Translations under genes and position numbers: made by a program
Shown: positions 8,865 through 15,550 of the stretch, piece by piece
Layout: each line of letters begins with the position of its first letter
How positions within the stretch are numbered: position 1 is the stretch's first letter
Assembly: GCF_001005085.2 (NCBI RefSeq)
Contig: NZ_LBMU02000052.1
Coordinates: 1-51,763, forward strand
Direction of reading: 5' to 3'
Length of the DNA stretch: 51,763 bases
Origin: Streptomyces humi
GTDB lineage: Bacteria > Actinomycetota > Actinomycetes > Streptomycetales > Streptomycetaceae
The notes under the pieces: model-generated
Told to the model about the DNA's origin: nothing
Seen by the model: the letters and a program-made list of their open reading frames with translations, nothing else
Databases searched by the model: none

Positions 8865-9314
8865 TCAACGGGGGCGGTGTCCGCCCAGGGCCCGCTGTCC
8901 GGCCTCGACCGCGCCCACGCACCAGTGCTCCAGCGTGCCGCGCACCGTCACGTAGACCCGTCGGCGCTTGAACCACGGTGGCAGCTCCCGGGACGGCACG
9001 AAGGTGAGCGTGTCGCCGATCGCGTCGTCGGCCGGGCCGCCCGGCCCCTCGGCGCGCAGTGCGGCGAAGAGCTCCGGGGTCAGCCGGCCGTTGCGGCGGG
9101 CCGCGGTGCCCGCCGCGGTGCAGGCGTAACCCCGCTGCTCCTGGTCCGGGAGTTTCATCGCCCTCACGATCCGCGGGGACGCCTCCTCCAACGGGCAGTT
9201 GAGAGCCAGCCCGATCACCGCCGTACCGAGATGGTCCTCACCGCGCTCGAACGCGGCGTCCCACTCCGCCGGGTCGTCGAGCCCCAGCAGGCCCTCGCCG
9301 CTCTCCCAGTCCAA
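8865..9314 (-). CDS. Hypothetical protein of the T7SS/Rhs island
   Basis: The protein has 149 residues and is probably cytosolic and helical, with a HEAT-like feel (CPLEEASPRIVRAM, then LTPELFAALRAEG). It has a Trp-rich middle (LPPWFKRRRVYVTVRGTLEHW). The only usable start is a TTG, because the in-frame codon five triplets upstream is the stop of the preceding gene. The two genes are thus in the same frame, separated by one stop and four codons. I do not recognise a named family. Position between the 215-residue gene and the SUKH gene suggests one operon. Confidence 0.6.
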   Translation of the reverse strand: MDWESGEGLLGLDDPAEWDAAFERGEDHLGTAVIGLALNCPLEEASPRIVRAMKLPDQEQRGYACTAAGTAARRNGRLTPELFAALRAEGPGGPADDAIGDTLTFVPSRELPPWFKRRRVYVTVRGTLEHWCVGAVEAGQRALGGHRPR

Positions 9315-9326
9315 GAGGGCCGTCGC

Positions 9327-9974
9327 TCAGTCCGCGAAGCGGAACGTCGACGTGATCGCGTCGAAGATGTCGAAGAAGGAGTCGGCCAGGTCGAGGACCT
9401 GGCTGCTGCCCGCCACCAGGGCGACCTTGCCCTCCTGACCCGGGACCGGGATGAACGTCTGCATCAGGACCGCGCGGATCGTGCGGTTGAGGCTGTCCTC
9501 CGGCATCGGGATGTCCTCGATGCCGTAGGTGCGCGCGGCCGGCCCGACCCCGGGGATGTCGACGGTCGTCACCTTGCGCCAGGAGTCGCCCTCCCGGTGG
9601 GCCTCCTTGGGGGCGAGCTGGGCGGCGATGGCGGCCGGGTCGTTGGAGAGGGGAGCGCCCTCGCGGGTCCGGCCGCCGACCAGCGACACCGTGACCGAGC
9701 CGGTGATCGGGGTGTCGCCGCCGAAGCTCTCCGCCATGCAGCCGCAGTACATCGCGCCCGACTTCCAGGCGTCCGCCGCGGACTTGCGCAGGAAGCCGAC
9801 GTACGTGTCGCGGTACTGCGCCAGCTCCGGGTGCTGGGCGATCCGCTCGTTCACCATCCGCCGGATCGAGTCGTCCCGCGACTCCGGCCGTACGTCGAAC
9901 TCCCACCACGACTCCGGCACCTTGATCCGGAACCCGCCGCGCTCGATGGTGAGCGTCTCCATATAGCGCGCCAT
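9327..9974 (-). CDS. Hypothetical protein next to a WXG100-like gene
   Basis: The protein has 215 residues with no signal peptide. It opens METLTIERGGFRIKVPESWWEFDV, then alternates strands and helices and ends VLDLADSFFDIFDAITSTFRFAD. The layout of an N-terminal strand pair with PESW and a C-terminal helix is reminiscent of LpqN/DcrB-like (Mog1 fold) proteins, but this is only a shape impression. It is divergent from the WXG100-like gene with 78 bp between start codons, and it heads the minus-strand group leading towards the Rhs gene. A second ATG at 9962 is an alternative start. Confidence 0.6.
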   Translation of the reverse strand: MARYMETLTIERGGFRIKVPESWWEFDVRPESRDDSIRRMVNERIAQHPELAQYRDTYVGFLRKSAADAWKSGAMYCGCMAESFGGDTPITGSVTVSLVGGRTREGAPLSNDPAAIAAQLAPKEAHREGDSWRKVTTVDIPGVGPAARTYGIEDIPMPEDSLNRTIRAVLMQTFIPVPGQEGKVALVAGSSQVLDLADSFFDIFDAITSTFRFAD

Positions 9975-10052
9975 GGTGTACGCCGCCCCCGTCCGATGAT
10001 CTGATATACGGTGCGGCCCAGACTACGAGATGGGCGGACGGGGGACGGTCAC

Positions 10053-10400
10053 ATGGGCAACGGCAAGAGCGACCTCGCGATACCGCTCAGCGAGCTGGAG
10101 GACTACGGCCGCAAGCTGCGCTCCATCAAGGAGCGCCTCAACCACACCAAGAAGATGTTCGAGTCCTACCAGGACGACGTCGGCAGCGGCACGGTCTACG
10201 ACGCCCTCGACGACTTCGAGTCAAACTGGCACGACGGCCGCGAGGACATCACCAAGCAGATCGACTCCCTCGCCGACATGTCCGACACCGTCGTCCGCGA
10301 GTTCAAGAAACTGGACGACGACCTCGCGAAGAAGGCGAAGGACGCGGTCCGCCCGGAGGGCGGGCAGCAACAGGGCAGCGGCGGGAACAAGGCGGAGTAG
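10053..10400 (+). CDS. WXG100/ESAT-6-like small helical protein
   Basis: The protein has 115 residues, nearly all helical, with a Trp-Gly turn (NWHDGRED, about residue 61) between two long helices and a low-complexity Gln/Gly tail. This is the helix-turn-helix layout of WXG100 proteins, although the turn is W-x-x-G rather than the classical WxG. Such proteins are substrates or chaperone partners of type VII secretion. I chose the ATG at 10053 because it follows GGGGGACGG at a good distance; the frame extends upstream to 10011 without a better site. Its neighbour on the left is the Rhs toxin island with a T7SS-like N-terminus, which suggests a shared export role. Confidence 0.7.
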   Translation: MGNGKSDLAIPLSELEDYGRKLRSIKERLNHTKKMFESYQDDVGSGTVYDALDDFESNWHDGREDITKQIDSLADMSDTVVREFKKLDDDLAKKAKDAVRPEGGQQQGSGGNKAE

Positions 10401-10463
10401 ACCGCCCTCCGGTATGCGGGACGGTCGGTCGCGGTGCCTCCGGCGGCGGCCCGTTTCGACGCC

Positions 10464-11282
10464 TCACGGACGAGCTGACCTGACGACGCCGTCCACGTTC
10501 CAGGCCTCCGGCAGGTCGCCGCCGCAGAAGACGCAGACGAAGTCGACCTCCCGGACGATGTTGTGTTCCGCGCAGGCCGGGCAGCGGCGGAACACCACTT
10601 CGTGGGTGAAGGCGGTGGGGCGGCGGAGCGGGATGCCGTCGAGTGCGCGGGCCACGGCACGCCAGGACGTGACGTCGGGGCAGTAGCCCGTCGACTGGTT
10701 GCTGACCTCGCCCACCGCCCAGCGACCCGCCTCGCGTACGAAGGTGATCTCCCCGGCGCCGAGTACGGCCGCGCCGCCCGCGCAGGCCACGTGCTCGCTG
10801 CGCCGGGGCGCCAGCCGTAGCCGCCCGTCAAGGCCGACGACATATGTGAACGGCTCGGCCCACTCCCCCGGTGTCTGCCGCGCGGCCCACGACGCGAAGT
10901 CGGCCAGGGACGCGATCCGGGTGCCGGACAACGTGGATCGCGCTGCCCCGGCGGCGAGTTCGGCCGGGCCGACATAGCGGTAGCCGCGCTCCGGCAGGCC
11001 GCCGCCCAGCAGTTCCTCCAGCGTCTCGTCGTACGCCCGGAGCCCCGCCTTGAAGTGGTCCGGGGTCGGTGAGTCCGGGCGGAGCACCGACGCCAGACGG
11101 GAGACTCGCCACATGCGGTGGACGTGGTGCGGGGTGACGTACCCGGCCGGGTCCGCCAGGTCGCAGGCAGCGGTGAGGATCTCGATGACCTGAGGCGCGC
11201 CGGTAGCAGCGTCCGTACCCGCGTCGAGGGCCACCCCCACCAGCATGGCCAGGAACTCGGTCAGTTGGAGGTCGGCAGCCAT
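10464..11282 (-). CDS. Unknown protein with C-terminal zinc ribbon
   Basis: The protein has 272 residues. The first two thirds are helical and unrecognised (MAADLQLTEFLAMLVG onwards). The C-terminus has CPAC and CVFC, 18 residues apart between their outer and inner cysteines, the four-cysteine pattern of a zinc ribbon. The ATG at 11282 overlaps the end of the upstream gene by 22 bases; ATG at 11291 (MCRMAAD) is also possible. The frame stays open for 150 further codons upstream, but that part is Arg/Pro-rich out-of-frame translation of the neighbours. It is the last gene of a tightly overlapping four-gene unit headed by an XRE regulator and is probably co-translated with it. Function unknown. 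Confidence 0.6.
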   Translation of the reverse strand: MAADLQLTEFLAMLVGVALDAGTDAATGAPQVIEILTAACDLADPAGYVTPHHVHRMWRVSRLASVLRPDSPTPDHFKAGLRAYDETLEELLGGGLPERGYRYVGPAELAAGAARSTLSGTRIASLADFASWAARQTPGEWAEPFTYVVGLDGRLRLAPRRSEHVACAGGAAVLGAGEITFVREAGRWAVGEVSNQSTGYCPDVTSWRAVARALDGIPLRRPTAFTHEVVFRRCPACAEHNIVREVDFVCVFCGGDLPEAWNVDGVVRSARP

Positions 11283-11605
11283 GCGGCACATGCGGCGTAC
11301 GACCGGCGGTGACGGTCGTGCAGGCTCTCGACCCCCGTCACTCCGGCGGACCAGAGGACGAGGAGCGGCGCGGACAGGTCGTAGTCGCGAAAGCAGGCCA
11401 TCTCGTCGGCGATCGCCGTCGCCTCGTCGCGGTCGAAGGCGCAGAGCGCGCAGACCGCGGTGAAGAGGCGGTCCCACTGCTCCCGCCTGCCCGCCAGGAA
11501 CGCGCCGACCGAGACGTCGGCGAACGACCGGATGCCGGTGGCGTGCAGCGCTCCCACGGCGACGACCGCCCCGAGCGGTGCGAACAGCTCGCGGGCGTAC
11601 CTCAC
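11261..11605 (-). CDS. Hypothetical protein, coupled to DUF397 gene
   Basis: The protein has 114 residues. Its N-terminus is hydrophobic (LFAPLGAVVAVGALHATGI) but not a clear signal or membrane helix, and the rest is helical with Cys at CALCAFDRDEATAIADEMACF. The GTG start overlaps the stop of the DUF397 gene (GTGA), and its own stop lies 22 bases inside the next gene. It therefore belongs to a translationally coupled operon. I do not recognise the family. Together with the zinc-ribbon protein downstream it could form a two-subunit unit, which is inference from the overlap alone. Confidence 0.55.
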   Translation of the reverse strand: MRYARELFAPLGAVVAVGALHATGIRSFADVSVGAFLAGRREQWDRLFTAVCALCAFDRDEATAIADEMACFRDYDLSAPLLVLWSAGVTGVESLHDRHRRSYAACAAWLPTSN

Positions 11606-11829
11606 TCGCGGGCGGCGGCCGCGTGGGAGAGGAAGGCCGTCCAGGTGGCGGGCGGGAAGGTGAGGTGGGGGCCGCGGGAGGGGGCCGCGGTGTTCTTGGA
11701 GTCGCGGATGTGGACGGTGGAGGGGCTGAGGGCGACTTCGACGCAGGAGTCGCCTTCACTGCCACTGCTGTAGCTGCTCTTGAACCACGTCAGACCGGAG
11801 GCGTCCTCGGCCGTGGTCTTGCGGATCAT
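11602..11829 (-). CDS. DUF397 domain protein
   Basis: The protein has 75 residues and the full DUF397 pattern: LTWFKSSYSSGSEGDSCVEVA, then VHIRDSKN and WTAFL near the end. DUF397 proteins are small Streptomyces partners of XRE/DUF5753 regulators; the BldB/WhiJ-type pairs of development and stress control are the known examples. Its ATG overlaps the stop of the XRE gene (ATGA), which is the usual arrangement. The protein probably antagonises or tunes the upstream regulator. Confidence 0.9.
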   Translation of the reverse strand: MIRKTTAEDASGLTWFKSSYSSGSEGDSCVEVALSPSTVHIRDSKNTAAPSRGPHLTFPPATWTAFLSHAAAARE

Positions 11830-12701
11830 GTCTCCCCCAGCAGTTGTTCGATGAAGGCCGTCGACTCACGCGGCGTGAGCGCCTGCGCCCGGATGATGCC
11901 ATACCGCAGTTCAAGGATACGGAGCTGCTTCGCATCGGACACCGGTCGGCCGTTGGCCACTGCCGGCGAACGCCCCACCGCCGAGCCGTCCTCGGACTTC
12001 AGCACCTCGATTCCGCCGTCGACGCCCGCGTGCTCCTCACGGTCCATGGGCATCACCTGAAGCTCGACGTTCCGCAACTGCGCCACCTCCAGCAGGTGTT
12101 CCAGCTGCTGACGGAGCACCGTCCGCCCGCCGAGCGGACGCCGAAGCGTCCACTCCTCCAGAACGAAGCTGAGTTCGGGGGCCGGGTCCCGCTCGAAGAC
12201 GGTCTTGCGGGCCACGCGCGCGGCGATGAACCTCTCCACCTCGTCCCCTGTGTACGCCGGGCGCCGCATCAGGAGCAGCCCGCGTGCGTACTCGGGGGTC
12301 TGCAACAACCCGTGGATGTGGAGCGGGTCGTAGAGCTGGAGCTCGACCGCCCTCGCCTCCAGCTGCGCCAGGTCGCGCACCTTCTTGGGGTACCGGACCC
12401 GCCGTACGTCCTCCTTCATCGCCGAGAGCAGCCCCTCCGCCCCCAGCACCTCGTCCGCCCTGTCCAGGTACTCCGGCCGGGGAATCCGCTTCCCGCCCTC
12501 GATCTTGTAGACCATGTCCTCGCCATAGCCGACCTCCTCCCCGAACTCGGCGGCCCGCATCCCCACCGCCTCCCGCCGCAGCTTCAGCTGCCGCCCGACG
12601 GTCGCGATGACCGCGACACCCCACTCGTCGTCGGGATCCACCTCCCAACCCGGCTCGTCCGCCTCGCTCCTGAGCCGCCCCACCGCGCCGTCCACGCTCA
12701 T
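11826..12701 (-). CDS. XRE-family regulator with DUF5753 domain
   Basis: The protein has 291 residues from the chosen ATG, which follows GGAGGGGTGCGGG. The helix-turn-helix lies at about residues 36-90 (LKLRREAVGMRAAEFGEEVG, YKIEGGKRIPRPEYL). The rest is a DUF5753 ligand- or partner-binding domain with YDPLHIHGLLQTPEYARGLL and ELSFVLEEWTLRRPLGG. It probably binds its own promoter region and works with the DUF397 protein encoded next. An upstream GTG at 12827 would add 42 unstructured residues and lacks a ribosome site. Confidence 0.9.
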   Translation of the reverse strand: MSVDGAVGRLRSEADEPGWEVDPDDEWGVAVIATVGRQLKLRREAVGMRAAEFGEEVGYGEDMVYKIEGGKRIPRPEYLDRADEVLGAEGLLSAMKEDVRRVRYPKKVRDLAQLEARAVELQLYDPLHIHGLLQTPEYARGLLLMRRPAYTGDEVERFIAARVARKTVFERDPAPELSFVLEEWTLRRPLGGRTVLRQQLEHLLEVAQLRNVELQVMPMDREEHAGVDGGIEVLKSEDGSAVGRSPAVANGRPVSDAKQLRILELRYGIIRAQALTPRESTAFIEQLLGET

Positions 12702-13015
12702 CCCGCACCCCTCCGTCGTACGACCGTGCCTCGACGACGCCCTACCCGTACGACCGCGTCCGACAGCCCGGACAGGCCGGACAAGCAGCGGACAGTGACC
12801 GTACGCAACGGCTCCGTCACCGTTCACGGTACGCCCGACGCCACCCGGGCTCTTCGGGCAGGCCAGGTGAAAGAGGGGGTTAATTCTGGGTTATTCGAAA
12901 GGAACAGCCTCCCGAAATATCAGGCGCGATATCGGGCACGGAAGCCTGCGAATTTCCCTCGCTGATCATTTCCAAACCCTGTGACATTCCCTGGGTCCGG
13001 CTTTACCATCGCCCA
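12702..13015. other. Intergenic region between divergent XRE operon and FkbM gene
   Basis: This 314-bp gap holds the start regions of the two divergent units. The part from about 12,875 to 13,000 is much richer in A/T than its surroundings. It includes an imperfect inverted repeat, CCCGAAATATC and GATATCGGG, around 12,911-12,937, which could be a regulator site. No convincing gene is seen. Confidence 0.5.
12980..13009 (+). promoter_or_regulatory. Candidate promoter giving a leaderless FkbM mRNA
   Basis: TGTGAC at 12980-12985 and TACCAT at 13004-13009 are 18 bp apart. The -10 box ends six bases before the ATG, so transcription would begin at or next to the start codon. There is no purine-rich ribosome site before that ATG, which fits a leaderless transcript. 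Confidence 0.5.
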
Positions 13016-13858
13016 ATGCGTATTTCGGAGATCGAAACCGCCAACGCCCGGATGCTGGCCCACGCCCCGTCGGTCCGGCCGGTCGCCGCCGGTGACATCA
13101 TCCGGGTGCACCGCAAGAAGTTCCCGTACCGGGGTTTCGTCGAGATCGAGTCGCCGTACTGTCCGCCGTTCGTGATGTTCTGCGTGAACGACGACGCGGT
13201 GGCCATGGACACCCTGTGGAACGGCGCGTTCGGCTACGAGCCCGGCACCCTCGCCACCTGGTCCCGGCTGGCCGCCACCAGTTCGACGATCGCCGACGTC
13301 GGCGCGCACGTCGGCTATTTCTCGATGATCGCCGCGCACGCCAACCCGCACGCGAAGGTGCATTCCTTCGAACCGGTCGACCACATCCACGCCCGGCTCT
13401 CGGTGAACGTCCGCTCCAACGGCGTCCAGAACGTCAGGCTCTACCAGGCAGGCGTCTCCAGCGAGCCCGGCTGGGCCGACATCGGCGTCCGTTTCTCCGG
13501 GAACCTGCTGTCCACCGGCTCCACCCTGGAGGCCGCCGCCCCCGACGCCCAGCTCAAGCGCATCCCCCTGCGCACCCTCGACGAGGTCTTCGCCGACACC
13601 AGGCTGGACCTCGTCAAGATCGACGTGGAGGGGCACGAGATGTCGGTGCTGCACGGGGCGCGCCGGGTGCTGAAGCGCGACCGTCCGACCGTGGTGCTGG
13701 AGGCCCTGGCCGACGCCGCCCTCGGTGAGCTCGTCGCCGAGTTCGAGCCCCTCGGCTACGACGTCCACTGGATCACCGAGCACGACGGTTCACTCGTGCC
13801 CTGGCAGGACGAGCGGCCCCCGCACACCCGGAACCTGCTCTTCGCCCCGTGGGACTGA
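13016..13858 (+). CDS. FkbM-family SAM-dependent methyltransferase
   Basis: The protein has 280 residues. The SAM-binding loop IADVGAHVGYFS lies at about 92-103, FEPVDH follows as the acidic ribose-binding position, and DLVKIDVEGHEMSVLHGARRVL is the FkbM signature near residue 205. Family members O-methylate hydroxyls of sugars, polyketides or other small molecules; the substrate here is unknown. It stands alone, divergent from the XRE operon and followed by its own hairpin, and no biosynthetic genes flank it. The ATG lacks a ribosome site. Confidence 0.88.
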   Translation: MRISEIETANARMLAHAPSVRPVAAGDIIRVHRKKFPYRGFVEIESPYCPPFVMFCVNDDAVAMDTLWNGAFGYEPGTLATWSRLAATSSTIADVGAHVGYFSMIAAHANPHAKVHSFEPVDHIHARLSVNVRSNGVQNVRLYQAGVSSEPGWADIGVRFSGNLLSTGSTLEAAAPDAQLKRIPLRTLDEVFADTRLDLVKIDVEGHEMSVLHGARRVLKRDRPTVVLEALADAALGELVAEFEPLGYDVHWITEHDGSLVPWQDERPPHTRNLLFAPWD

Positions 13859-13897
13859 CCGCGCGCTCGGGCTCTCCCCACCCCCGCCCCACCCGTC

Positions 13898-13929
13898 TGC
13901 CGGATGGCCGGGACCCTCGCCGTCCGGCA
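13898..13929 (+). terminator. Hairpin after FkbM gene
   Basis: TGCCGGATGGC and GCCGTCCGGCA form an 11-bp stem with one G-U pair around a 10-base loop, 40 bases after the FkbM stop. No T-tract follows, as is common in Streptomyces. Confidence 0.6.
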
Positions 13930-13977
13930 ACGTGAGGGGCGCAAGCGTCAGTCGCGTGTGGGTGGAAGGACGCCATC

Positions 13978-15405
13978 GTGCGAAACGTCGTGGGGACCGC
14001 AGCTCTACTCCTGGCCCTCGCCCTCGCCGTCACGGCGCCGGCAGCGCCCCGAACCGGCACAGGAACGGTCACCGGCACAGGCACAGGCACGGCCACGGGC
14101 ACGGCCACGGGCACGGCCACGGAAGGCGTGTGGCGCAGCGACGGTTACGGGACGATCCTCACCGTCGACGCACGGGGCCTCCAGGAGTACCAGACGACCG
14201 CCGTCAGCTGCCTCAAGGGGGACTTCTCGCCTGCCGGGGCGACGCAGGGGACCTACGAGTCCGACGGCGACGTCCTCACCCTGCGGCTCACCTCGGACCC
14301 CGGGCACGCCCTGCTCGGCGACGACAGCGCGGTCGGGCACCGGCGGCTGGCACGGATCGCCTCGCTGCCGGCCGCCTGCACCCGGCCGCCCTCGTCCGAC
14401 CCCCGCGCGGCCTTCGACGTCTTCTGGCAGTCCTTCCAGGAGAACTACCCCTTCTTCGCGGCCAAGGGCGTCGACTGGCGTGCCGTGCGCGACCGCTACC
14501 GGCCGCTCGTGCACGAGGACACCACCCGCGCCGCGCTCTTCGACGTCTTCAGCCGCATGATCGAACCCCTCCACGACGCGCACGTGCTCGTCCAGGACGG
14601 TGACCGCCACTACGGCGTGGGACGGCCCGGGACCACCGTGCCGGGCCCGGAGCTCGACGCCAAGGTGAAGAAGTTCGTGATCGCCCGCGACCTCAAGGGG
14701 GCCACCGGCCGGCGGGACTTCGCGGACGGACTCATCACCTACGCGGATCTCGCCGGGGGAAACCTCGGATACCTGCGGATCGCCGACTTCGACGGATACA
14801 ACCGGGACGACGACTCGTACGCCGCCGACCTCACCGAGCTAGACCGGGTGCTGAACACCGTCCTCACCCCGGCCCGCACCCGCTCCCTGCGCGGTCTGAT
14901 CATCGACCTGCGGGTCAACGGCGGCGGCTCCGACGCCCTCGGCATCCACATCGCCGAACGGCTGACGGACACCCCGTACGTCGCCTACTCCAAACGCGTC
15001 CGCGACGACCCCGCCGACCCGGCCCGCCACACCCCGCCCGAGCCGGTCCGCGTCACCCCGGCCCGCGGCCCCCGCTACACCGGTCCGATCGCCCTCCTCA
15101 CCGGCGGTTCGACCATCAGCGCCGGCGAGACCTTCACCCAGGCCCTGATCGACCGCCCGGGCCGCACGGTCCGCGTCGGACAGCCGACCCAGGGCGTCTT
15201 CTCGGACATCATGGTCCGCTACCTGCCCGACGGCATGGCGGCCTGGCTCCCGAACGAGGAGTTCCTGACCCGCACCGGACGCACCTTCGACGGCGCCGGC
15301 ATCCCGCCGAACGTCACCGAACCGGTGTTCACCGACGAGGAGTTCGCGAAGGACCGGGACTCGGCGTTCGACCGCGCGGTGGCACTGCTGCGCCCCGCCC
15401 CCTGA
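13978..15405 (+). CDS. Secreted S41-family peptidase-like protein
   Basis: The protein has 475 residues from a GTG preceded by GGAAGGA. Residues 1-23 are a signal peptide (VVGTAALLLALALAVTAPAAP). A Thr/Gly linker made of TGTGT and ATGTATG repeats follows to about residue 48, then a beta-rich N-domain and the S41 fold. LIIDLRVNGGGSDALGIHIAERL and LLTGGSTISAGETFTQALID place the nucleophile at Ser381. The Lys found about 25 residues later in C-terminal processing proteases (TxGK) is missing; the segment reads PTQGVFSD. It is therefore closer to tricorn/IRBP-like S41 members, or has lost classical activity. It acts outside the membrane. It converges on the GH115 gene. Confidence 0.8.
   Translation: MRNVVGTAALLLALALAVTAPAAPRTGTGTVTGTGTGTATGTATGTATEGVWRSDGYGTILTVDARGLQEYQTTAVSCLKGDFSPAGATQGTYESDGDVLTLRLTSDPGHALLGDDSAVGHRRLARIASLPAACTRPPSSDPRAAFDVFWQSFQENYPFFAAKGVDWRAVRDRYRPLVHEDTTRAALFDVFSRMIEPLHDAHVLVQDGDRHYGVGRPGTTVPGPELDAKVKKFVIARDLKGATGRRDFADGLITYADLAGGNLGYLRIADFDGYNRDDDSYAADLTELDRVLNTVLTPARTRSLRGLIIDLRVNGGGSDALGIHIAERLTDTPYVAYSKRVRDDPADPARHTPPEPVRVTPARGPRYTGPIALLTGGSTISAGETFTQALIDRPGRTVRVGQPTQGVFSDIMVRYLPDGMAAWLPNEEFLTRTGRTFDGAGIPPNVTEPVFTDEEFAKDRDSAFDRAVALLRPAP
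14053..14122 (+). repeat. GGCACR / GGCCAC short repeats encoding a Thr-Gly linker
   Basis: Runs of six-base units (GGCACA, GGCACGGCCACG) lie between the signal peptide and the mature domain of the S41 protein. They encode alternating Thr, Gly and Ala. The unit length keeps the frame, so the copy number could vary between strains. Confidence 0.75.
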
Positions 15406-15440
15406 CCCGCCCCCGGCCTCCGGCCCGCCTCCCACCACCT

Positions 15441-15550
15441 CCTTCAGAGCCGCTGCCCTTCTTCAGGGCCGCCGCCCTCCTTCAGAGCCGCTGCCTCCTT
15501 CAGAGCCGCTGCCCTTCTTCAGGGCCGCCGCCACCTTCAGAGCCGGCGGC
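15441..15550. repeat. Six 18-19 bp tandem repeats over the end of the GH115 gene
   Basis: The core CTTCAGAGCCGCTGCC, alternating with CTTCAGGGCCGCCGCC, starts near 15442, 15461, 15480, 15498, 15517 and 15535. The last copy contains the GH115 stop codon, so the array begins inside the gene and fills the gap to the convergent S41 gene. Confidence 0.85.

Noticed and set aside
10464..11765. A 433-codon version of the zinc-ribbon gene
   Set aside because: The first 150 codons are Arg/Pro-rich sequence overlapping two better genes; the coupled ATG near 11282 fits.
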